From Cyanobacteria bacterium FACHB-502 (lineage in GTDB: Bacteria > Cyanobacteriota > Cyanobacteriia > Elainellales > Elainellaceae): DNA of 64,000 nucleotides. The position numbers and the translations under genes were made by a program. The notes under the pieces were generated by a model, which worked only from the letters and a program-made list of their open reading frames with translations, had not been told where the DNA came from and ran no database searches. Below are positions 29,665-38,892 of the stretch, piece after piece. Every line of letters begins with the position of its first letter. Within the stretch, counting starts at the first letter, position 1. The stretch is taken from assembly GCA_014695325.1 (NCBI GenBank), contig JACJNZ010000039.1, positions 868,001 through 932,000 on the forward strand. The letters run 5' to 3'.

Positions 29665-30630
29665 ATGACTATGCAGGTTCGGATCTCTTCCTCTACCGGA
29701 GCCTACTGGCAGTGGCGCGGACAGTCAATTTATTACGTTAAAGCAGGGCAGCGACGCGCAGACCGTCCCCCCTTGCTACTGATTCATGGTTTTGGCGCAT
29801 CCACCGATCACTGGCGCAAAAATGTTGACGGACTCTGCAACGAGTTTGAAGTGTGGGCGATCGACTTGCTGGGATTCGGTCGCTCTGCCAAGCCGGAGTG
29901 GGAATACAGCGCAGACGTCTGGCGCGATCAAATTCACGACTTTATCACTCAGGTCATTGGTCAGCCTGCAGTGCTGGCAGGAAATTCGATCGGCGGCTAT
30001 GTTTCACTTTGTGTGGGCGCGCAGCGATTACCCCTTCACGGAACTGCGAAGCAAACGGATACAGTCGCAGGGCTAATTTTGGTGAATCCTGCCGGATCGT
30101 TTAGCGAAGCTCCTTCGGTGACCAAGCCCGACCCGTTCCGGGAAGTGTTTTTCAACCTGGCGCGATCAGTGATTTTGCTGCCGATGCCGAGCTATCTGCT
30201 GTTTCAGTACGTGCGGCAGCGATCGATTATTCGGCGGACGCTTTCCCAGGTCTATCTAGATCAGAGCGCGGTTACCGATGAGCTGGTAGAAAACATCTAC
30301 CGTCCGTCCTGCGATGAGGGAGCGGTGAAGGTGTTTGCGTCAGTGTTCAAAGCTCCGCCCGGAGAGAAAAACGATGTGCTGGTCGAGCAGCTAACCTGTC
30401 CGCTGCTTATGCTGTGGGGTGAGGGCGATCCGTGGATGAATTCGCGAGAGCGGGGCGCAAGATTCCGTCAGCATTATCCCAGCCTTACAGAATACTATTT
30501 GCAAGCCGGACACTGCCCCCACGACGAAGTGCCCCATCAGGTGAACGCGCTCATCCGTGAGTGGATGTTGCAGTTGCCGAAGCCTGCGGTTTCTTCAGTT
30601 ACGGCTGATGTGACTGTCGATTCTCAATAG
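29665..30630 (+). CDS. Alpha/beta-fold hydrolase
   Basis: The 321-aa protein is a classic alpha/beta hydrolase. 'PLLLIHGFGASTDHWR' provides the oxyanion region and 'LAGNSIGGYVS' the nucleophile elbow with its Ser. 'LMLWGEGDPWM' carries the acid and 'AGHCPHDEVP' the catalytic His. There is no signal peptide. The cap between strands 6 and 7 is about 90 aa, as in plant and cyanobacterial hydrolases related to pheophytinase or haloalkane dehalogenase-type enzymes; the substrate is unknown. ATG codons at 29665 and 29671 are both possible starts, and neither has a strong ribosome-binding site. Confidence 0.88.
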   Translation: MTMQVRISSSTGAYWQWRGQSIYYVKAGQRRADRPPLLLIHGFGASTDHWRKNVDGLCNEFEVWAIDLLGFGRSAKPEWEYSADVWRDQIHDFITQVIGQPAVLAGNSIGGYVSLCVGAQRLPLHGTAKQTDTVAGLILVNPAGSFSEAPSVTKPDPFREVFFNLARSVILLPMPSYLLFQYVRQRSIIRRTLSQVYLDQSAVTDELVENIYRPSCDEGAVKVFASVFKAPPGEKNDVLVEQLTCPLLMLWGEGDPWMNSRERGARFRQHYPSLTEYYLQAGHCPHDEVPHQVNALIREWMLQLPKPAVSSVTADVTVDSQ

Positions 30631-30656
30631 AAAATATTTGGAACGGGTATCGATGC

Positions 30657-30690
30657 GTCCCCCAATTTTGATTCTGGAGGATCTCAGGGG
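30657..30690. repeat. Copy of a dispersed CCCCCAA/TCCTCCAGAAT element
   Basis: CCCCCAATTTTGATTCTGGAGGATC here is an inverted relative of the 6155-6184 sequence, with an extra AAAA spacer (the first 13 and last 12 bases are the matching parts). It lies in the short gap before the panE-like gene. Confidence 0.6.
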
Positions 30691-30735
30691 CAATATAGTC
30701 CCCTGTCACACTGCTCAAACCACTTCCGATTCACC

Positions 30736-31770
30736 ATGACCTATCCACCGCTGCCTGATTGTCGAACCTATGCCGTTATCGGGACAGGCGCACTGGGCGG
30801 ATTCTACGGCGCAAGGCTTCAGCAGGCAGGCAACGAGGTGCATTTTTTGCTGCGAAGCGACTATGACACCGTGCGGCAACAGGGCCTAGTTGTGAAATCG
30901 ATCGACGGAGACTTTCATTTGTCTCAGGTTCATGCTTATCGGGATGTGGGCGACATGCCTGCTTGCGATGTAGTGATCGTTGCCCTGAAAACGACGCAAA
31001 ATGAGCGATTGCCTCAATTGCTGCCGCCGATCGTTAAACCAAACGGTATTGTTCTGGTGCTGCAAAATGGCTTAGGAATTGAACCGCAAGTCGCGCAGGT
31101 CGTGGGCAGCGATCGAGTGGTGGGCGGCTTGTGTTTCCTTTGCTCCAATAAAATTGCGCCTGGGGTGATTCATCATGTGGACTATAAGCAGATCACGCTG
31201 GGCGATTACGCAGACAGCTATGCCCCCTGTGGAATGACTGATCGCCTGAAGCAAATTGCTCAGGACTTTGAGCAAGCCGGAATCCCGATCATTCCATCTG
31301 AGGATTTGCTGATGGCGCGCTGGAAAAAGCTGATGTGGAATATTCCCTTCAATGGCTTATCAGTTGTTCTGGATGCCACGACCGACCGTATTATGGCAAA
31401 CCCCTTCGCCCGACAGCTTTCGACCAGCTTGATGCAGGAAGTGCTCGACGGCGCAAATGCCTCGATCCAAATGCTCTCCGGTTCTGTCCATCCAGATTCT
31501 GCTCATTCAGGTTTTGCCCAGCAAACAGAGACAAATCGTGCCATCCCTGCCGATTTCATTCAAACCATGCTGGACTACACCGAAAAAATGAAGCCCTACC
31601 GCACTAGCATGAAGCTCGACTACGACGATCGCCGTCCGTTGGAAGTAGAAGCAATCTTCGGCAATCCGCTTCGCATGGCACAAGCCGCTGGAATCAATCT
31701 CCCTCGTGTTCAAATGCTTTATCAACAGCTTAAGTTTCTGGATGGGGAAAGGCGATCGGCTCAATGCTAG
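30736..31770 (+). CDS. 2-dehydropantoate 2-reductase family protein
   Basis: This is an NADPH-dependent ketopantoate reductase family member, 344 aa. The N-terminal Rossmann motif 'YAVIGTGALGGFYGARLQQA' and 'VVIVALKTTQN' bind the cofactor. 'LQNGLGIE' and 'ARWKKLMWNIPFNGLSVV' supply the conserved Asn and the catalytic-type Lys, and the C-terminal domain contains 'RPLEVEAIFGNPLRMAQ'. True PanE makes pantoate for coenzyme A; several paralogues of this family exist in cyanobacteria, so I leave the symbol open. The last 41 bp overlap the convergent nucleotidyltransferase gene. Confidence 0.85.
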   Translation: MTYPPLPDCRTYAVIGTGALGGFYGARLQQAGNEVHFLLRSDYDTVRQQGLVVKSIDGDFHLSQVHAYRDVGDMPACDVVIVALKTTQNERLPQLLPPIVKPNGIVLVLQNGLGIEPQVAQVVGSDRVVGGLCFLCSNKIAPGVIHHVDYKQITLGDYADSYAPCGMTDRLKQIAQDFEQAGIPIIPSEDLLMARWKKLMWNIPFNGLSVVLDATTDRIMANPFARQLSTSLMQEVLDGANASIQMLSGSVHPDSAHSGFAQQTETNRAIPADFIQTMLDYTEKMKPYRTSMKLDYDDRRPLEVEAIFGNPLRMAQAAGINLPRVQMLYQQLKFLDGERRSAQC

Positions 31771-32566
31771 CGGGGGTGAAATCTCGAATTGCCTGCATCA
31801 GATCGTCTGGTGTGCCAATATCACGGTAGCTGCCCTGGGGAAACGGAACGGCGTTTACCGATAAGCCTGCGCCGATGCTCGCCTGAATCACGTCACCGAT
31901 CGGCAATTCGCGCTCAGCAAGATGGGTTTGGAGAAAACGATGCAAAAACTCGGTGAAGCGAGGAGTCCAGAGGGCGATCGCCCACATATAGCGTAGATGG
32001 GTCTGCTGCGGCTTTTCAACAATTTGAAACACCTGCCCTGAGGTTGAATCAAAATCAACCATTCCCGCTTTCTGATACTTCTCGGTGGGAAAGAGCCCCA
32101 GCACAACATCTGCCCCAGTTTTTGCTTGCTGCTTCACCAGTTGCACAAAGGCATCTTCCGGCTCCAGCAAAATATCGGGAAAGCCCAGCGCGATCATGGC
32201 TCCCTGCACAAAGGGATACGCCTGGTTCAGGGTGTAGGGAACGCCGTGCGGCACATGAACTGTAAGATAGCCCAAGTGCATTTCCAGTAGCGAACCGTCG
32301 CCGTAGTATTGCGGAATATCCCACTTGCCTGGACGCAGAATAAAAAACGCTTTCTGGACTCCCGCCGATCGCATGTTCTCTAGCAGATAATGACTCACCA
32401 CTTTTGGACGCATTCCTCCCTGAGCCGATCGAAAGCCGATCGGATAAAGCTCTTTGCTCATGGGTAAGGGCGCAAGACGAGTTGCCTGCCCGCCTGCCGG
32501 AAGGAGACCAATAATTTCAGGAGAACGGAAAGATGAGTTTTCTGAATCATGCGGGGCAGTGGTCAT
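31730..32566 (-). CDS. Sugar-1-phosphate nucleotidyltransferase family protein
   Basis: The protein has the N-terminal NTP-transferase signature 'IIGLLPAGGQATRLAPLPMS' followed by 'KELYPIG', with the Lys and Arg that bind the nucleotide triphosphate. 'DVVLGLFPTE' comes next, then 'FQIVEKPQ' and 'SYRDIGTPDDLMQAI', typical of glucose-1-phosphate thymidylyl/uridylyltransferases. It would activate a sugar for glycan synthesis, fitting the polysaccharide genes that follow from 33 kb. I prefer the ATG at 32566 (278 aa); an ATG at 32614 would add 16 residues. It overlaps the opposing panE-like gene by 41 bp. Confidence 0.82.
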   Translation of the reverse strand: MTTAPHDSENSSFRSPEIIGLLPAGGQATRLAPLPMSKELYPIGFRSAQGGMRPKVVSHYLLENMRSAGVQKAFFILRPGKWDIPQYYGDGSLLEMHLGYLTVHVPHGVPYTLNQAYPFVQGAMIALGFPDILLEPEDAFVQLVKQQAKTGADVVLGLFPTEKYQKAGMVDFDSTSGQVFQIVEKPQQTHLRYMWAIALWTPRFTEFLHRFLQTHLAERELPIGDVIQASIGAGLSVNAVPFPQGSYRDIGTPDDLMQAIRDFTPASIEPIAFPHPET

Positions 32567-33090
32567 AGAAAAAGCACGGTAGAACAAAGAGATACTTTTC
32601 TTAAATTCCTGCATCTGAAGATATTGCAGGACAATTGTGCGGTTGCTTCGCAGCTTTCTGAACAGATGATCGAATTTCTAAAATTTCCGCATCAGCATCA
32701 ATAGAATCGAGAAAATCAATGCATTTTCATGCGCGATCGATAGGATAACTCACCCTAATAGCTGCACTCCAGAGCACTTCCGCCAAGGGAGCGATCGAGA
32801 TCTAATGCCTCACCGTGCAGGACGATCAGACGATCGTTAGATAATGAAGACTGGAATCCTGGCTTTAGTAAAGAGCGAGTGGCGTTAGGCGTTAATTAAA
32901 GGACAGCTTTATTGTATGGCTACCAGGGGAACGGCTCACCGTGCAGCAGTCACCCGAATGAGAAGAGGTTGCTGATTTTTTGAAGCCTGAGCTTTCGTAG
33001 GGGTTGCCCTTGGAGAGATTCACTTTTATCCGCTCGTTACCGTCGTGTCTTCTAGGGGAATAACTAAGGCGTAGTTCGATTGCCCCTCGG
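32567..33090. other. Divergent region upstream of the HpsL-like gene
   Basis: About 520 bp hold promoters for the nucleotidyltransferase (minus) and the HpsL-like gene (plus). I see no additional gene. A short GGCGTTAGGCGTTA duplication lies near 32882, and HIP1-like GATCG sites are frequent. Confidence 0.4.
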
Positions 33091-34866
33091 ATGGTACTGA
33101 AAACGCGGCAGGCTCCAAAGCCACAGACCTCGAATGCAGAAAGCATTGCTCCCAGTTCGGCGGCTCCGAGCCTGAAAGAACGACTGGCTCAAAAGCGAAA
33201 AGCGGCGCGGCTGCGAAAGGAAATCACCAACTTTACGCTGTTTGCGGTCTTTTTTACGGTAATGGTGGGCGCGCCTCTGGCGATCGTGGGCGGCATCAAA
33301 ATTGCGATCGCAGCCGTCGGCGGGGTTCTGATGCTGGCGTTTAGTTTTAAGTATCCAAAACTTGCCCTCTGGGGATTTATTATCTATCTGCCCTTTGGCG
33401 GCACAATCACCTATGCGATCGGCAATAGTCCTTTGCTTCAGCTTGCCAAAGATGGACTTTACCTGCCGGGGCTGTATGGCATTGTGCAGTACTGCAAACA
33501 ACAAAAACTGCCGCTGCTGATTCCCAAAGCACTCATGCCTACGCTGGGGATTTTGCTGTTTTTTTGTATGGTGACCCTGTTAGGGGTAAATGGCTATCAG
33601 CAGTTTTTTGGCAAACCAGGCGAAAAGCCGATCGCAATGGGCATTTTGGGCTTGAAGGTGATGCTGGGCTATGTTCCGCTTATCGTCTGCGCTTACTATC
33701 TGCTCCGCAGCAAAGCAGAGCTACTGTTTTTCACTCGGCTAATGACCGTTCTGGCGATCGTCTGCTGCATTCTGGGCATGGTGCAATATCTGCTGCTGTT
33801 AACGGGACGCTGCGAAGGAACCCGGTTTGCGGTAGGCGAAGATTTGTTTAAGGCAACGCTGGAGGCACGCTGCTTTGTGGGTGGCGCGCTGGTCTACAGT
33901 CCGCAGCAGGACATGATTCGGCTACCCGGAACGTTTGTGGCTCCCTGGCAGTGGGGCTGGTTTTTGATTGCAAACAGCTTTCTTGTCTTTCCAACTGCGT
34001 TTAACGAGCCGAAGTTTTTCTGGCGGATTGCAGGCTATATCGGGCTGGGGCTAATTTTTGTGATGGCGGTCGTGTCTGGACAGCGAATTGCCCTTGCCCT
34101 CGTGCCGATCGCGATTGCGCTGCTGCTAGTCTTCACCGGACAGGTTGTGAACCTGAAGCGATTTGTTCCTGTTGCCGTGGTGCTGGGAATTACGCTGACG
34201 GCAGGGGCTCTCAATAACATGGCAACCGTTCAGGAGCGGATAAACAGCTTCGTTAGCCGATGGAATGCTTCGCCGCCCTATGCCTTTATCCTGGAGCAGT
34301 TTCACTGGGCACTCGATGACAATCTTCTCCTGGGCAACGGGTTAGGACGCGCCACCAACTCTGCCCGTGCCCTGGGAAAAACCGCGCTGGTAGAAACCTA
34401 TTACCCCAAGATGCTCTACGAGATCGGTCCGTGGGGAACGCTGGCATTTTTAGCAATGGTTACAACGCTAACGGTTCTTTGCTTCAGGGCATATCGATCG
34501 GTGCGCGATCCATCCCTGCGGGGCTACGGTGCAGCTTTCTGGCTATTTATTCTATTCATCAGCTACAACACCTACTACTATCCGCTCGATGTTGACCCGG
34601 TTGCAGTTTATTACTGGTTTTTTGCGGGCGTAATTCTAAAACTGCCAGAGATCGAAAAGCTGGCGCGGCGAGAAGCAGAACAGGAATTGATCACGCCTCA
34701 AGCTGCCTTTAAAGGAAAAATTACAGGCAAAGGCACAGGTCGATTATCCCGAAAGGGCAACCGCTCTCCCTCAAGTCCGCGAGGTCAACCGTCATCAAGC
34801 CGCGAGCGATCGAGGTCTAAGCGGAGGTTTAAACAAGCCCAATTATCGTCTGAACCGCCCCCTTAG
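33091..34866 (+). CDS. HpsL-like polysaccharide polymerase/ligase membrane protein
   Basis: The 591-aa integral membrane protein has about ten to twelve hydrophobic helices between residues 45 and 515. A periplasmic-type loop contains 'RLPGTFVAPWQWGWFLIANS', and 'LLLGNGLGRATNSARALG' precedes the last helices, as in O-antigen ligase/polymerase (Wzy/WaaL) families. The cyanobacterial version is annotated HpsL, part of the hormogonium polysaccharide machinery for gliding; I recognise this by type and neighbours, not by a search. The N-terminal 40 and C-terminal 60 residues are soluble. The tail is unusually rich in Arg, Ser and Lys ('SRERSRSKRRFKQ'). Two glycosyltransferases follow on the same strand. 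Confidence 0.7.
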   Translation: MVLKTRQAPKPQTSNAESIAPSSAAPSLKERLAQKRKAARLRKEITNFTLFAVFFTVMVGAPLAIVGGIKIAIAAVGGVLMLAFSFKYPKLALWGFIIYLPFGGTITYAIGNSPLLQLAKDGLYLPGLYGIVQYCKQQKLPLLIPKALMPTLGILLFFCMVTLLGVNGYQQFFGKPGEKPIAMGILGLKVMLGYVPLIVCAYYLLRSKAELLFFTRLMTVLAIVCCILGMVQYLLLLTGRCEGTRFAVGEDLFKATLEARCFVGGALVYSPQQDMIRLPGTFVAPWQWGWFLIANSFLVFPTAFNEPKFFWRIAGYIGLGLIFVMAVVSGQRIALALVPIAIALLLVFTGQVVNLKRFVPVAVVLGITLTAGALNNMATVQERINSFVSRWNASPPYAFILEQFHWALDDNLLLGNGLGRATNSARALGKTALVETYYPKMLYEIGPWGTLAFLAMVTTLTVLCFRAYRSVRDPSLRGYGAAFWLFILFISYNTYYYPLDVDPVAVYYWFFAGVILKLPEIEKLARREAEQELITPQAAFKGKITGKGTGRLSRKGNRSPSSPRGQPSSSRERSRSKRRFKQAQLSSEPPP

Positions 34867-34894
34867 TTCCGCTATGTTAGGGAACTTTAAACCG

Positions 34895-34930
34895 TTTACT
34901 TCATGGTTTGGATTTACTTCCTGGTTTGGA
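34895..34930. repeat. 18-bp tandem duplication, one mismatch
   Basis: TTTACTTCATGGTTTGGA is followed immediately by TTTACTTCCTGGTTTGGA, in the gap between the HpsL-like gene and the fused glycosyltransferase gene. Confidence 0.88.
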
Positions 34931-35053
34931 GTATATGGAACCGTCTGTCAGGCAGCCTAAATTGCCCTAACCAAACCAAATTCCGATCGCCAAACTGTCC
35001 CCGTCCTATTCTTTAACGCGTTCATTTTCCTTTGTCCCTTTCTATCTCCTTCC

Positions 35054-37210
35054 ATGTCTTTTCCTCTCATCTCAATCATTATTCCAACCTACGAACGCGA
35101 AACGATTCTCTGTGAGTCGATCGCCTCAGTGCTTCAGCAAGACTATCCTTACTTTGAAGTGCTGGTCGTGGACCAAACACGACAGCATCAGCCCGACACC
35201 GAGGCATATTTGCAGGAAATGGATGCGGTCGGCAAAATACGCTGGCTGCGGGTGAACTGGGCAAGTTTGCCGGGGGCGCGAAACTATGGGGTGCGGCGAT
35301 CGGTTGGGGAGATTGTGCTGTTTCTGGATGACGATGTGCAGTTGCCGCCCGGATTTCTGGCAGCCCATGCCCGAAACTACGATCGCCCAGAAGTGGGAGC
35401 CGTGGCAGGACGAGTATTCGATCGCATGAAGCTGGCAGGCACAGAACCGGGATATGCGATCGAAGATTTGCCACCAGAAGCGATGGATGCGGGAATTGCC
35501 TGGTATCACATCGACCTGGTGCATACGGTCAAACCGCAGCAGGTGTTGACAGCGCGGGGCTGCAATATGTCGTTTCGCAAGACGCTGTTTACGCAGCACG
35601 ACATCTGGTTTGATGAGCGGTTTCGCGGCAGTGCAGTGCGAGAGGAATCGGACTTTTGTTTGCACATTCGCAAAACAGGAATGATCATTTGGTACGACCC
35701 AGACGCGCATCTCGTTCATTTGGGCGAGGAATCAGGCGGCTGTCATGACATCAGCACGCGATCGCTTCAGTATCAAATCAGCTTCTATCACAATCATTTC
35801 TTGATGGCATTAAAAAATCTCACTCCCTGGCAAGCTTGTCGTTTGGCAGCAAGTTTGTTTGACTGCCACGTTTTGGGGCATCCGCCCTGCTACAAAAGCG
35901 GCTCTCCGATTAAGGTTTTGACGCGGGGAATTTTCTATGGCATCGGCTTGCTGGATGCGCTGATGACTCAGGTTCGCGGTTTATGGGATGCGGGTCAGGT
36001 CTACACCCAACAAGACAAACTCGATCCGCCAACAAAACCCCTGCGAATTCTGGTGGTGAGCCATACCTACATCGTCGATCTCAACTGCGAGAAACTTCGA
36101 TCGCTTGCACAGCTAGAGCCGGGAACCGAGGTCGTCGTCGTCGTACCAAAACGCTGGCGACCGGGAGGCGTACAAAAAGGAACGATCGAACCTCGCAGTT
36201 GGCAGGAAGGATCGTTTCGCGTTGTGCCCGTTTCTAACTGGAGCGAAAACCATCAGGGATTGCTTTGTTTTGGTGCGGAGCTAGTCACGCTGCTGCAACA
36301 GTTTCGTCCCCAGGTGATTCAGGTTGAGCAGGGGTCGCGATCGCTTGCATACGCCCAGCTCATTGTGCTGAATCGGCTGCTGAAGCTCAACGCCAAACTG
36401 CTGTTTTTTACCTGGTGGAATTTGCCCTACAAGTTAAAACCCCCGGTATCGTGGCTAGAGCAGTTTAATTTGCGCTATACCAGCGGCATTATTTCGGGAA
36501 ATCAGGACGGTGCGGAAATTCTGCGGCACCACGGTTATGAGGGCAAAATTCAGGTGATGCCTCAGCTTGGGGTAGACGAAGCGCGATTTTGTCCCCAGCC
36601 CCAGCACCAACTTGCAGCCCAGCTCGGCATTCAGCCCGATCAGTTTGTGGTGGGCTACGTAGGGCGGTTTGTTCCGGAAAAAGGACTGCTGACCCTGTGC
36701 GATGCGCTAGCGGAAATTCACCCCGAATTTAACTGGAAATGGCTACTGGTGGGACGGGGAGACCTGCGACCGACGCTTCAGGAAAAGGCTCAAAAAGCGG
36801 GAATTGCCGATCGCTTGATCTGGGTTGAAAGCGTTCCCCATGCCGAGATCCCAAACTATCTCAATCTCATGCACACGCTGGTTTTGCCCTCGGAAACTTC
36901 GCAAGATTTTAAGACCCTGACTTCTGCGGGTTGGAAAGAGCAGTTCGGGCACGTTTTGATCGAGGCAATGGCTTGTCGGGTTCCGGTGATCGGCTCCGAC
37001 TCTGGCGAAATTCCTTATGTGATTGACGATAGCGGACTGACGTTTCCCGAAGGCGATGCTGCGGCACTGCACGATCGGTTAACGCAGCTCATGGCTCAGC
37101 CGGAACTGACGCGATCGCTGGCTCAGAAGGGATACGATCGGGCGATGTTGCACTACACCAATCTGGCGCTCGCAAAACAGCAGCTTGCGTTCTATCGGCA
37201 ACTGGAATAG
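35054..37210 (+). CDS. Fused GT2-GT4 glycosyltransferase (HpsN/HpsO-like)
   Basis: This 718-aa protein joins two glycosyltransferases. Residues 1-315 are a GT-A/GT2 domain: 'PLISIIIPTYERETIL', then 'VLFLDDDVQLP' with the DDD metal/sugar-nucleotide motif at 92-94, then 'REESDFCLHIRKTG'. A linker at about 316-328 leads into a GT-B/GT4 domain (329-718) with 'RILVVSHTYI', 'VGYVGRFVPEKGLLTLCDAL' and the EX7E-type region 'FGHVLIEAMACRVPVIGSDS' near 640-660. In related polysaccharide loci these activities are usually two adjacent genes. It follows the HpsL-like gene on the same strand after 187 bp and likely adds two successive sugars at the membrane. No signal or membrane helix is seen. Confidence 0.88.
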   Translation: MSFPLISIIIPTYERETILCESIASVLQQDYPYFEVLVVDQTRQHQPDTEAYLQEMDAVGKIRWLRVNWASLPGARNYGVRRSVGEIVLFLDDDVQLPPGFLAAHARNYDRPEVGAVAGRVFDRMKLAGTEPGYAIEDLPPEAMDAGIAWYHIDLVHTVKPQQVLTARGCNMSFRKTLFTQHDIWFDERFRGSAVREESDFCLHIRKTGMIIWYDPDAHLVHLGEESGGCHDISTRSLQYQISFYHNHFLMALKNLTPWQACRLAASLFDCHVLGHPPCYKSGSPIKVLTRGIFYGIGLLDALMTQVRGLWDAGQVYTQQDKLDPPTKPLRILVVSHTYIVDLNCEKLRSLAQLEPGTEVVVVVPKRWRPGGVQKGTIEPRSWQEGSFRVVPVSNWSENHQGLLCFGAELVTLLQQFRPQVIQVEQGSRSLAYAQLIVLNRLLKLNAKLLFFTWWNLPYKLKPPVSWLEQFNLRYTSGIISGNQDGAEILRHHGYEGKIQVMPQLGVDEARFCPQPQHQLAAQLGIQPDQFVVGYVGRFVPEKGLLTLCDALAEIHPEFNWKWLLVGRGDLRPTLQEKAQKAGIADRLIWVESVPHAEIPNYLNLMHTLVLPSETSQDFKTLTSAGWKEQFGHVLIEAMACRVPVIGSDSGEIPYVIDDSGLTFPEGDAAALHDRLTQLMAQPELTRSLAQKGYDRAMLHYTNLALAKQQLAFYRQLE

Positions 37211-37213
37211 CCG

Positions 37214-37561
37214 CTAATTATAAGATTCAACAAACTCAATCCGGTATTCCGGCATTTGTTCGACCTGTGCTCTGGTCAGTCCTGATGCAAACAGTTTCCG
37301 CGAATGGGGATGAATGTAAGCTCGTCTTGCAGGCAGCAGCACAACGCGCCCCCAGCCTGCCAGTTCCAGGTCAACCACTACATACTGCGGACGACCATCG
37401 TGGCTGCACAAGACATCGCGAACCCGCCCAATTCTCTCGTGCGTGGTGTGGCTCATTACGCCTGCCACTAAATCCGAAAAAATCTCTGCCCCACGCAGGT
37501 CATATCCATGAAACTGCTGACGTTTGCGGCTGCCAAAGTCGATTATTTCTACGGGAACCAT
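37214..37561 (-). CDS. PRC-barrel domain protein
   Basis: The 115-aa protein contains one PRC-barrel: 'GAEIFSDLVAGVMSHTTHER' then 'IGRVRDVLCSHDGRPQYVVV'. PRC-barrels occur in RimM and in photosystem-associated and regulatory proteins; this stand-alone version has no assignable function. It is inserted on the opposite strand between the two glycosyltransferase genes, ending only 3 bp from the stop of the fused one, so it is not part of that operon. Confidence 0.75.
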   Translation of the reverse strand: MVPVEIIDFGSRKRQQFHGYDLRGAEIFSDLVAGVMSHTTHERIGRVRDVLCSHDGRPQYVVVDLELAGWGRVVLLPARRAYIHPHSRKLFASGLTRAQVEQMPEYRIEFVESYN

Positions 37562-37689
37562 GATGACGCGAGTAATTGAGTTCTTTTGATTGCTATCTCT
37601 ACGCTAATTACAACCCCGGCGTTTCACCTCCCTCACAAGCATTAACTCAGAAGTCTTAAAAATTTATTCACTTCTCCCCTGTACCAGCC

Positions 37690-38853
37690 ATGTCTTCTCT
37701 CAGAATTCTTCAGATCGTGCCTGCTCTCTCGCTGGTTTACGGCGGTCCGAGCCAGATGGTACTGGGACTGGCAAAAGCGTTGGCAATGCAGGGCGTAGAA
37801 GTAACGATTCTCACTACGGCTGCAAATGGCGATCGCGGTCAGCCTGCTTTAGATGTTCCCCTCGGAAAACCCGTTTTTCAAGACGGCTACCGCATTCTTT
37901 ACTTTCCCTGTGCCCCGTTTCGCCGCTACAAGTTTTCGGTTGACCTGCTGCACTGGCTAGCAGACCATGCCCAGGAGTTTGACCTGGCGCACATTCACGC
38001 CTTGTTTTCTCCTGTCAGCACGGCGGCTGCAACGATCGCCCGGCTCAAAAAACTTCCTTATGTAATGCGTCCTTTGGGCACGCTCGACCCAGCTGATCTT
38101 CAGAAAAAACGCTGGCTAAAACAGCTTTATGGCACGCTGCTCGAACGCCCTAACCTGAGCCATGCCGCCGCCGTTCACTTTACCAGCACTCAAGAAGCAA
38201 AAATTTCTGAGCGGTTTGGAGCCGTCACTCGCGACTGGGTAATTCCCCTCGGCGTTGATTTGCCGTCCGCCCTGCCACCCATCACCCAATCAACTGTGCC
38301 TCATCTCCTGTTTCTGTCGCGGATCGATCGCAAAAAAGGCTTAGAGCTCCTGCTGCCTGCTTTAGAACAGCTTGCTGCCGAAGAAATTCCGTTTCACCTG
38401 ACGATCGCCGGAACCAACCCACAAGACCCAGACTACGAAAAATCAATTCTTGATCGCTTTCAAACTTCCTGCCTTGCCTCCCGAATCACCCTAAGCGGCT
38501 TTGTCTCCGGTCCGGCAAAGTGGGCACTGCTGCGATCGGCAGATTTATTTGTGCTGCCTTCTTATTACGAAAACTTTGGCATCGCCGTCGCCGAAGCAAT
38601 GGCAGCAGGCGTTCCCGTCGTTATCTCCGATCGCGTTCACATCTGGCAAGAGATTCAGCAAAGCGAGTCCGGCTGGATTGCCACCTGCGAAGTTTCCAGC
38701 TTGACTGATCAACTGCGATCAGCTCTTCAAAATCAGACAGAACGGCAGCGGCGCGGACAAAATGCTCAAGCCCATGCTCAGACAACTTATGAATGGAAAG
38801 CGATCGGCGATCGGCTGATCAAGGCATACACTCAAGCCGTCACGCTGGCTTAA
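37690..38853 (+). CDS. GT4 glycosyltransferase (HpsP-like)
   Basis: This is a 387-aa GT-B glycosyltransferase. The N-terminal domain opens 'ILQIVPALSLVYGGPSQMVL' with the glycine-rich acceptor loop. The C-terminal domain contains 'LLFLSRIDRKKGLELLLPAL' and 'YENFGIAVAEAMAAGVPVVI', where the two Glu residues of the EX7E motif sit. It probably transfers a hexose in the same polysaccharide pathway as the HpsL-like and fused GT genes. No strong ribosome-binding site precedes the ATG at 37690. The HpsP label is inference from the gene neighbourhood. Confidence 0.85.
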   Translation: MSSLRILQIVPALSLVYGGPSQMVLGLAKALAMQGVEVTILTTAANGDRGQPALDVPLGKPVFQDGYRILYFPCAPFRRYKFSVDLLHWLADHAQEFDLAHIHALFSPVSTAAATIARLKKLPYVMRPLGTLDPADLQKKRWLKQLYGTLLERPNLSHAAAVHFTSTQEAKISERFGAVTRDWVIPLGVDLPSALPPITQSTVPHLLFLSRIDRKKGLELLLPALEQLAAEEIPFHLTIAGTNPQDPDYEKSILDRFQTSCLASRITLSGFVSGPAKWALLRSADLFVLPSYYENFGIAVAEAMAAGVPVVISDRVHIWQEIQQSESGWIATCEVSSLTDQLRSALQNQTERQRRGQNAQAHAQTTYEWKAIGDRLIKAYTQAVTLA

Positions 38854-38892
38854 ACCTCTCCTCCATCCATTAACCTATCCACTCCTCTCCTG

